A stretch of 64,000 nucleotides of DNA from CAYQQQ01 sp964420125 (GTDB lineage Bacteria > Actinomycetota > Acidimicrobiia > Acidimicrobiales > Microtrichaceae): assembly GCA_964420125.1 (NCBI GenBank), contig CAYQQQ010000009.1:62001-126000 (forward strand), in the 5' to 3' direction. Below the pieces are notes generated by a model. It worked only from the letters and a program-made list of their open reading frames with translations. It had not been told where the DNA came from and searched no databases. Numbering within the stretch: position 1 is the first letter of the stretch; each line of letters opens with the position of its first letter. The translations under genes and the position numbers were made by a program. Below are positions 59,801-64,000 of this stretch, one piece after another.

Positions 59801-60886
59801 TCATCCCTCCATCACCCCGAGTCGTTCCCCGGTCCGTTCGTTCGCCAGCCGCCGGGCACGTTCGATGTGCTCGGCCGGCACGTGGATGTAGCCGGTCGTG
59901 GTCGACAGCCACTCGTGACCCAGCAGGTCCAGGATCGCCTTGAGGTCCACGCCCCGCTCACAGAGCGACGACGCGCAGAAGTGCCGCAGCGCATGCGGGG
60001 TGAGCTTGCCGTTCCACGCCGGCAACCAACGACGCACCGCACCAGCCAACCCCGACCGCAACGCTTCGGGACCGACTCGTGTGCACTGCCCGGTGTCGGC
60101 GTCGCGGCGTTCGCTCGGCAGCAGGGGCGCGGAGGGGTCGAACCAGTCGTCGCCGAACCGGTGACGGACATCGGTCATCCACCACTCCAAGAGCGCGTCG
60201 ACCTCGTCGATGCACGGCACCAGCCTCGTCTTGGGTCCACGTCCACGGCTGCCCTTGCCGAACCGGACATGCAACTTGCCGAGCTCCCCCAGATCCGGGC
60301 GCCAGTCACCGATGTCGAGCATCACGGTCTCGGTGATGCGCAGCCCGGCCCGCCGCCACAACGACGCCGCCAGGTAGTCCCGCGCCGCCGGCAAGTACTT
60401 GCGGGCCCCCGGCAGCGCGTGACCCCACGAGGCGAACAACGCCTCGACGTCAGACCGCGGCGGGGGGACACGCCCGGCGCTCGGGTTGCCGCCAGCCGGG
60501 CGGTTCCACTCGTCGATCGGTTGCTCCACCACCACCCCGGTCAGAGCGTGGATGTCGCCCTGCCAGCGATCGATCAAGAAGTCGAAGAATTGCGCGAGCG
60601 TCAACGCCTTGCCCCGCACCGTCGAGTGCACCATCCCACGCTCGCGACGCTGGCGGCTCAAGAACCGATCCGCGTCGGCCGGCGTCGCCGTCCACACCGG
60701 CCGACCCAGGAACGCCACGAACTCGAACACGACGCGCCGCTCGCTCGCGATCTGACCGTCGGTGATCCCGGCGCTGACCATCGCCAGCAGGTACTGGTCG
60801 ACCAGCTTCTGCTCGAAGTCCTGCTGATCCTCGACGCTCACCAACCGGCGCGGCGCGTCGATGCTGCGCACAACCGCGAGGCTCAC
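59801..60886 (-). CDS. tyrosine recombinase
   Basis: The 361-residue protein has a SAM-like core-binding domain (about 20-130) and a full catalytic set: Arg in RRAGLRITETVMLDIGDW, a basic beta-hairpin (KGSRGRGPKTRLVP), HALRHFCASSLCERGVDL, LLGHEWLSTTTGYIHV with the nucleophile Tyr. It should be active. Its close linkage to an XRE gene and a zinc-ribbon partner recalls multi-recombinase transposons rather than a lone integrase. Confidence 0.9.
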   Translation of the reverse strand: MSLAVVRSIDAPRRLVSVEDQQDFEQKLVDQYLLAMVSAGITDGQIASERRVVFEFVAFLGRPVWTATPADADRFLSRQRRERGMVHSTVRGKALTLAQFFDFLIDRWQGDIHALTGVVVEQPIDEWNRPAGGNPSAGRVPPPRSDVEALFASWGHALPGARKYLPAARDYLAASLWRRAGLRITETVMLDIGDWRPDLGELGKLHVRFGKGSRGRGPKTRLVPCIDEVDALLEWWMTDVRHRFGDDWFDPSAPLLPSERRDADTGQCTRVGPEALRSGLAGAVRRWLPAWNGKLTPHALRHFCASSLCERGVDLKAILDLLGHEWLSTTTGYIHVPAEHIERARRLANERTGERLGVMEG

Positions 60887-60941
60887 CGACCCACCAGTTC
60901 AGTCCACCACTCGAAACGTGTTAATTCTCGAACAGCAATCC

Positions 60942-60967
60942 GGAATCCCGACGACGTGTCGGATTCC
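60942..60967. repeat. hairpin upstream of flp, possible island end
   Basis: GGAATCCCGAC (from 60942) and GTCGGATTCC (to 60967) are inverted copies with one extra C. The hairpin lies between the divergent starts of the tyrosine recombinase and flp, in the most AT-rich part of that 211-base gap. It may be a recombinase binding site or an operator. Confidence 0.45.
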
Positions 60968-61097
60968 ATGCGCGGGAGGAGAAACCTGCACTGACCAGGA
61001 ACTCCTGCTCAACCCACCCATCCCGCGCCGAGCGAACCCCGCGCTCTTCGCACACCCCAGCCCTGAACGGAGCCAACAACCACCCAAGGAGGCCACC

Positions 61098-61307
61098 ATG
61101 GCTGTTCCAGACCCCCTGCTGCTCTTCGCCTACTGCTGCGCGAGGCTCGGCATCGACGCGCACGACGAACGAGGGATGACGACGACCGAGGTCGCCGTCA
61201 TCACCTTCCTTCTCGTCGGCGCCGCCATCGTCGTGCTCGGCATCATCTACAATGCCGCGAAAGGCAACGCCGAGAGCATCCCCACGCCAGCACAGCCTGG
61301 CGGCTGA
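61098..61307 (+). CDS. flp: Flp-type major pilin (element copy)
   Basis: The 69-residue prepilin has a strong AAGGAGG site (61086-61092). The leader ends DERG and the mature part begins MTTTEVAVITFLLVGAAIVV, matching the G/xxxxE processing rule with Glu at +5. One membrane helix and a short polar tail follow. Prepilin peptidase would cleave it; no peptidase gene is seen in the window. Confidence 0.85.
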   Translation: MAVPDPLLLFAYCCARLGIDAHDERGMTTTEVAVITFLLVGAAIVVLGIIYNAAKGNAESIPTPAQPGG

Positions 61308-61314
61308 GGCCCCG

Positions 61315-61701
61315 ATGGGCCGCAGGTGGCGTCACGAACGAGGGATGACGACCATCCAGGTCGCCATCCTCTTCCCGGTCGTCCTGTTCTGGATCATGCT
61401 CATCGTGCAGTACGGGCTGTGGTGGCATGCAAAGCAGGTCGCCAACGCGGCCGCAGCCGAAGCAGTCGACGCCGCCCAAGTCTCCTCGGGCAGCGCCCGC
61501 GACGGCGAGGACGCCGCAGCGTCGTACCTCGCGCAGTCCGGCAACCTCGACAACATCACCATCGCCGTGTCCCGAGAACCGACCGTCGTGACCGTCGAAG
61601 TCCGCGGCGACGCACCGCAGCTCGTCCCCGGCTTCGAGTGGTCCGTCACCGCCCGCAGCACCGCCCCGGTCGAACGCTTCATCCCCGAGCCAGAACGATG
61701 A
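61315..61701 (+). CDS. TadE-like minor pilin (element copy)
   Basis: The 128-residue protein starts eight bases after flp. HERGMTTIQVAILFPVVLFWIMLIV is the processed-type N-terminal helix. Aromatic residues (FWIMLIVQYGLWWH) follow, then an exported Ala/Val-rich domain. It overlaps the next gene by four bases. Confidence 0.82.
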   Translation: MGRRWRHERGMTTIQVAILFPVVLFWIMLIVQYGLWWHAKQVANAAAAEAVDAAQVSSGSARDGEDAAASYLAQSGNLDNITIAVSREPTVVTVEVRGDAPQLVPGFEWSVTARSTAPVERFIPEPER

Positions 61702-62123
61702 CCCTCCCAGCGCGCGTCCGCGACGAACGAGGATCCATCGCCGTCGAGGTCGCGGTCATCGCACCCGCACTGCTGTTCCTCATGCTCCTCGTGGTCTACG
61801 CGGGCAAGGTCAGCGAGGCGAACGGCAACGTCGAACGCGCCGCCTCCGACGCCGCCCGCGCCGCGTCCCTTCGCCAACACCCCAGCGACGCCACCGATAA
61901 CGCCCGAACGTCCGCCGCCTCGAACCTCGCCGCGGCCGGTGTCCCCTGCCTCACCCTCACCACCACCGTCGACACCACCGACTTCGCCCCCGGCGGGACC
62001 GTCACCGTCACCATCCACTGCGAAGCCTCCATGGCCGACGTCACCCTCCTCGGCGTCCCCGGACGACAAACCTTCACCGCCACAGCCACCGAGGTCATCG
62101 ACACCTACCGGAGCGGATCGTGA
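61698..62123 (+). CDS. TadE-like minor pilin (element copy)
   Basis: The 141-residue protein begins MTLPARVRDERGSIAVEVAV, with Glu at +5 after the RG cleavage context, one membrane helix, and an exported Ala/Thr-rich domain with two cysteines. Four-base overlaps with both neighbours show tight coupling. Confidence 0.82.
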   Translation: MTLPARVRDERGSIAVEVAVIAPALLFLMLLVVYAGKVSEANGNVERAASDAARAASLRQHPSDATDNARTSAASNLAAAGVPCLTLTTTVDTTDFAPGGTVTVTIHCEASMADVTLLGVPGRQTFTATATEVIDTYRSGS

Positions 62124-62518
62124 ACCCCCGCGACGAACGAGGAAGCATCACCGCCTTCGTCGCGGTCGTCGCCACCGCACTCATCCTCGTCGCCGGGATG
62201 GCCTATGACGGCGGCCAGGTCATCGCAGCCCACAACGCAGCCCGCAACGACGCAGAACGAGCCGCACGCGCCGGAGCCCAACAGATCGACCTCGACCACC
62301 TCCGCTCCACGAACGAACCCCGACTCGACCCCGTCGCCGCCGAAGCCGCCGCGGTCGCCTACCTCCAACGAGCAGGTGCGACGGGGACCGCAACCGTCAC
62401 CGACGCGTCGATCACCGTGACGGTCACCCGCGTCCAACCCATGCGGATCACCCCCGGCGCAGACCGGACCATCGTCGTTCGCGAGACCGCCACCGCCGTC
62501 GACGAGGCCCAACCATGA
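62120..62518 (+). CDS. TadG-like pilin (element copy)
   Basis: The 132-residue protein begins MNPRDERGSITAFVAVVATA, a helix of the putative Flp-assembly TadE/G kind, followed by AGMAYDGGQVIAAHNAARNDAERAARAGAQQID, a typical TadG stretch. It is shorter than full TadG proteins, which often carry a von Willebrand domain. Confidence 0.8.
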   Translation: MNPRDERGSITAFVAVVATALILVAGMAYDGGQVIAAHNAARNDAERAARAGAQQIDLDHLRSTNEPRLDPVAAEAAAVAYLQRAGATGTATVTDASITVTVTRVQPMRITPGADRTIVVRETATAVDEAQP

Positions 62519-64000
62519 GCGCCCGACGATCCGCTCGGCTCCTGCGAGGCATCACCTCGCTGGCAGCCACCCTCGGGCTGCTCATCGGCGTGCCCCTCCT
62601 GCTGGCAACGCTCGTGGGCTGGCCGCTCCCCACCAGCCTCCCGAGCGTCGACTCCCTGGAGAACGCTGCCCGCACCGGCATCAGCGACCAAGTCGTCGTC
62701 AACACCCTCGCCGTCATCGCATGGCTCGCCTGGGCACAGCTCGCCCTCGCGCTCGTCGTCGAGATCCTCGCGGTGGCCCGAGGACTCCAGGCGATCCGCC
62801 TTCCGGTCATTCCCGGCTTCCAGCTCACCGCCGCTCGGCTCGTCGCCGGTGTGCTGATGATCGCCTCCACCGTGCAGCCCGCCCGCGCTCACGCCGCCGC
62901 GCCGCAGCCGATCCCGGTAGTCGCCGAAGTCACCGTCGCTGCTGTTGCTCCTGTCGAGCGACCGTTGCTGAGCAGCGCGTACGGGTACCAGATCCAGTTC
63001 GTCGGACACACCGACGACACGCCTACGGCAACGCCGCCTGGCGGTCACCCGACCGTGACCGTGCAGCGCCACGACAGCTACTGGGCCATCGCGGAGCGCA
63101 CACTCGGCGACGGGTTCCGATGGCAGGAGATCCTCGACCTCAACGCCGGGCGGGTCCTTCCCGACGGCACCGTCATCACTGCCGGAGACGACACCCTCCA
63201 CACCGGCTGGGTCCTCCTCCTGCCTGCCGACGCCACGGGCGAACCCGAGTCTCCGGTCCCGGCGGCAGTTCCCAGCCAGCCCACTGTGTTGGCTACGGAG
63301 CGATCGAGTGTGGTGGTGGAGCGAGGCGACAACCTGTGGGACATCTCCGAGGACCGGCTCGAGGACGACCTCGGTCGAGACGCGACCGACGCAGAGGTCG
63401 CCCCGTACTGGCAGCAGGTCATCGACACCAACCAGGACCGCTACGTCCAACCCGGCAATCCCAGCCTGATCCTTCCCGGCCAGGTCATCGACCTCCCACC
63501 CACCGGCCACGAACCGCCCGCCCCGCCAGCAGAGGCCGATCCGCTCCCCGAAGCCGAGGAGCCCCCGGTCCCCGTCGAACCGCCCACACTCGAACCCGAG
63601 GAGCAGGCACCAGAGACGCCCGCTTCCTCGACCACCTCGACAAAGCCAACGACCGATGCACCGGCCACCACGACTCCACCGACAACGACCGCGCCACCGA
63701 CGACCGCGGCTCCGCCTACGACCGCCGCCGACGACGACGCGGACGATCAGGAGCCCTCCGACGCCTTGCCGGTCACGTTCGCGCTCGGAGGGCTCACGAG
63801 CATCGCGCTCGCCGTCGGGCTCAAACGGCTCATCGACCGACGCCGCCGGCACTACATCGAGGCCCACGACGGCCAGCTCCCCGGCCGCACGCCGCTCGAT
63901 CATCGCGAGCTGCACCAGGCGATCGTCGCCCAGGCCGACGAGGAACGCATCGACGACCTGCAAGGTGCGCTCGGTCGGCTCGCCGCCGTCCTCGCCGCGG
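62515..64000 (+). CDS. LysM membrane protein closing the element 2 Tad operon (3' end outside window)
   Basis: The ATG at 62515 overlaps the TadG stop, and the frame is open to the window edge (at least 495 residues). It has membrane helices at about 10-35, 62-85 and 100-118, then a first LysM-like domain (VTVQRHDSYWAIAERTL), a second LysM domain (VVVERGDNLWDISEDRL ... PSLILPGQVIDLPP), a long Glu/Pro/Thr linker, and another helix (VTFALGGLTSIALAVGLKRL) with a basic cytoplasmic start of a further domain. It is a larger form of the chromosomal gene at 28889-29674. Some relatives continue into a BTAD-type regulator domain, which cannot be seen here. Confidence 0.8.
   Translation, partial: MSARRSARLLRGITSLAATLGLLIGVPLLLATLVGWPLPTSLPSVDSLENAARTGISDQVVVNTLAVIAWLAWAQLALALVVEILAVARGLQAIRLPVIPGFQLTAARLVAGVLMIASTVQPARAHAAAPQPIPVVAEVTVAAVAPVERPLLSSAYGYQIQFVGHTDDTPTATPPGGHPTVTVQRHDSYWAIAERTLGDGFRWQEILDLNAGRVLPDGTVITAGDDTLHTGWVLLLPADATGEPESPVPAAVPSQPTVLATERSSVVVERGDNLWDISEDRLEDDLGRDATDAEVAPYWQQVIDTNQDRYVQPGNPSLILPGQVIDLPPTGHEPPAPPAEADPLPEAEEPPVPVEPPTLEPEEQAPETPASSTTSTKPTTDAPATTTPPTTTAPPTTAAPPTTAADDDADDQEPSDALPVTFALGGLTSIALAVGLKRLIDRRRRHYIEAHDGQLPGRTPLDHRELHQAIVAQADEERIDDLQGALGRLAAVLAA

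Larger units (their letters stand above)
56750..61080 (-). mobile_element. recombinase and hicAB island between tadC and flp
   Basis: All genes from 56846 to 60886 are on the minus strand, inside a plus-strand operon whose chromosomal counterpart has tadC and pilin adjacent. The island holds hicB, hicA, a zinc-ribbon recombinase-like protein, an XRE protein and a tyrosine recombinase. The exact ends were not found; a hairpin at 60942-60967 is near the right side. It looks like an inserted transposon-like unit, though fixed cargo cannot be excluded. Confidence 0.55.
43021..64000. mobile_element. element 2: large mobilisable element in tadA carrying its own Tad operon (right end outside window)
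   Basis: The left end is set by the break in tadA next to a serine recombinase that points toward it. The missing half of host tadA does not occur before 64000, so the element is at least 21 kb. It carries a MobF relaxase, regulators, and a complete Tad pilus operon in the host gene order, with an inner recombinase island. No mating-pore (VirB-like) genes are seen in this part. An alternative is that part of the right side is host DNA moved by rearrangement. Confidence 0.75.

Noticed and set aside
56750..61080. Tyrosine recombinase as the integrase of element 2
   Set aside because: Its operon lies inside the element's Tad operon, while a serine recombinase sits exactly at the tadA junction. 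The latter is the better integrase.
1..64000. tRNA or rRNA genes
   Set aside because: No CCA-ended cloverleaf or rRNA-like stretch was recognised by eye; a tRNAscan run would settle small ones.

Overview
This is a GC-rich (roughly 70% G+C), densely coding stretch of an actinobacterial chromosome. The block holA, rpsT, lepA, hrcA (with a CIRCE operator), dnaJ, rsmE, together with comEA/comEC, a BldD-type regulator and DUF222-HNH genes, points to Actinomycetota. The flavour (liv-type transporter fusion, fatty acyl-AMP ligase, Tad operon with a LysM protein) suggests Acidimicrobiia, but that rank is inference. No tRNA or rRNA gene was recognised.

Positions 1-28900 are ordinary chromosome. In order they hold a partial DUF222-HNH gene, a frameshifted small lipoprotein, an ABC-2 exporter pair, leuS, a fatty acyl-AMP ligase, a branched-chain amino acid ABC transporter whose two permeases and two ATPases are fused into one polypeptide, its binding protein, a PAC2 protein and a phosphotransferase. 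These are followed by a thioredoxin-TPR protein, comEA-comEC, holA, rpsT, lepA, hrcA-dnaJ-rsmE, a bldD homologue and an L,D-transpeptidase with a polyproline linker.

From 28889 rightward, on the minus strand, lies the chromosomal Tad (type IVc) pilus operon. Its order is tadA, tadB, tadC, small pilin, three TadE/TadG-like pilins, a pseudokinase, and a LysM membrane protein. Two unrelated serine-recombinase elements have broken it. Element 1 (32460-40624, about 8.2 kb) splits the small pilin gene exactly at a CGCC core; both ends are in the window and the uninterrupted gene and both att sites can be rebuilt. It carries a serine recombinase, small regulators, a topoisomerase VI-A/Spo11-like protein, a primase-polymerase/RepA-like ATPase, a cluster of eight TGCGCA palindromes, and one lone HK97-fold capsid gene. 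It looks like a phage satellite.

Element 2 starts near 43020 inside tadA, at the conserved region just after the position of the VGEVRG motif, and runs off the right edge. It is at least 21 kb long. It carries a second serine recombinase, a MobF relaxase-helicase, a sigma-like gene, an HxlR regulator, and its own Tad pilus operon in the same gene order as the broken host operon: lipoprotein, secreted protein, cpaB, cpaE-like, tadA, tadB, tadC, flp, tadE, tadE, tadG, LysM. That second operon is itself interrupted between tadC and flp by a minus-strand island made of hicA-hicB and a tyrosine recombinase, XRE and zinc-ribbon recombinase trio.

The most unusual reading of the window is therefore a mobilisable element that destroys the host Tad ATPase gene on integration while supplying a complete replacement Tad system, beside a phage satellite that destroys the host pilin gene. 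Whether this is pilus swapping, mating-pilus supply or phage-receptor change is open.
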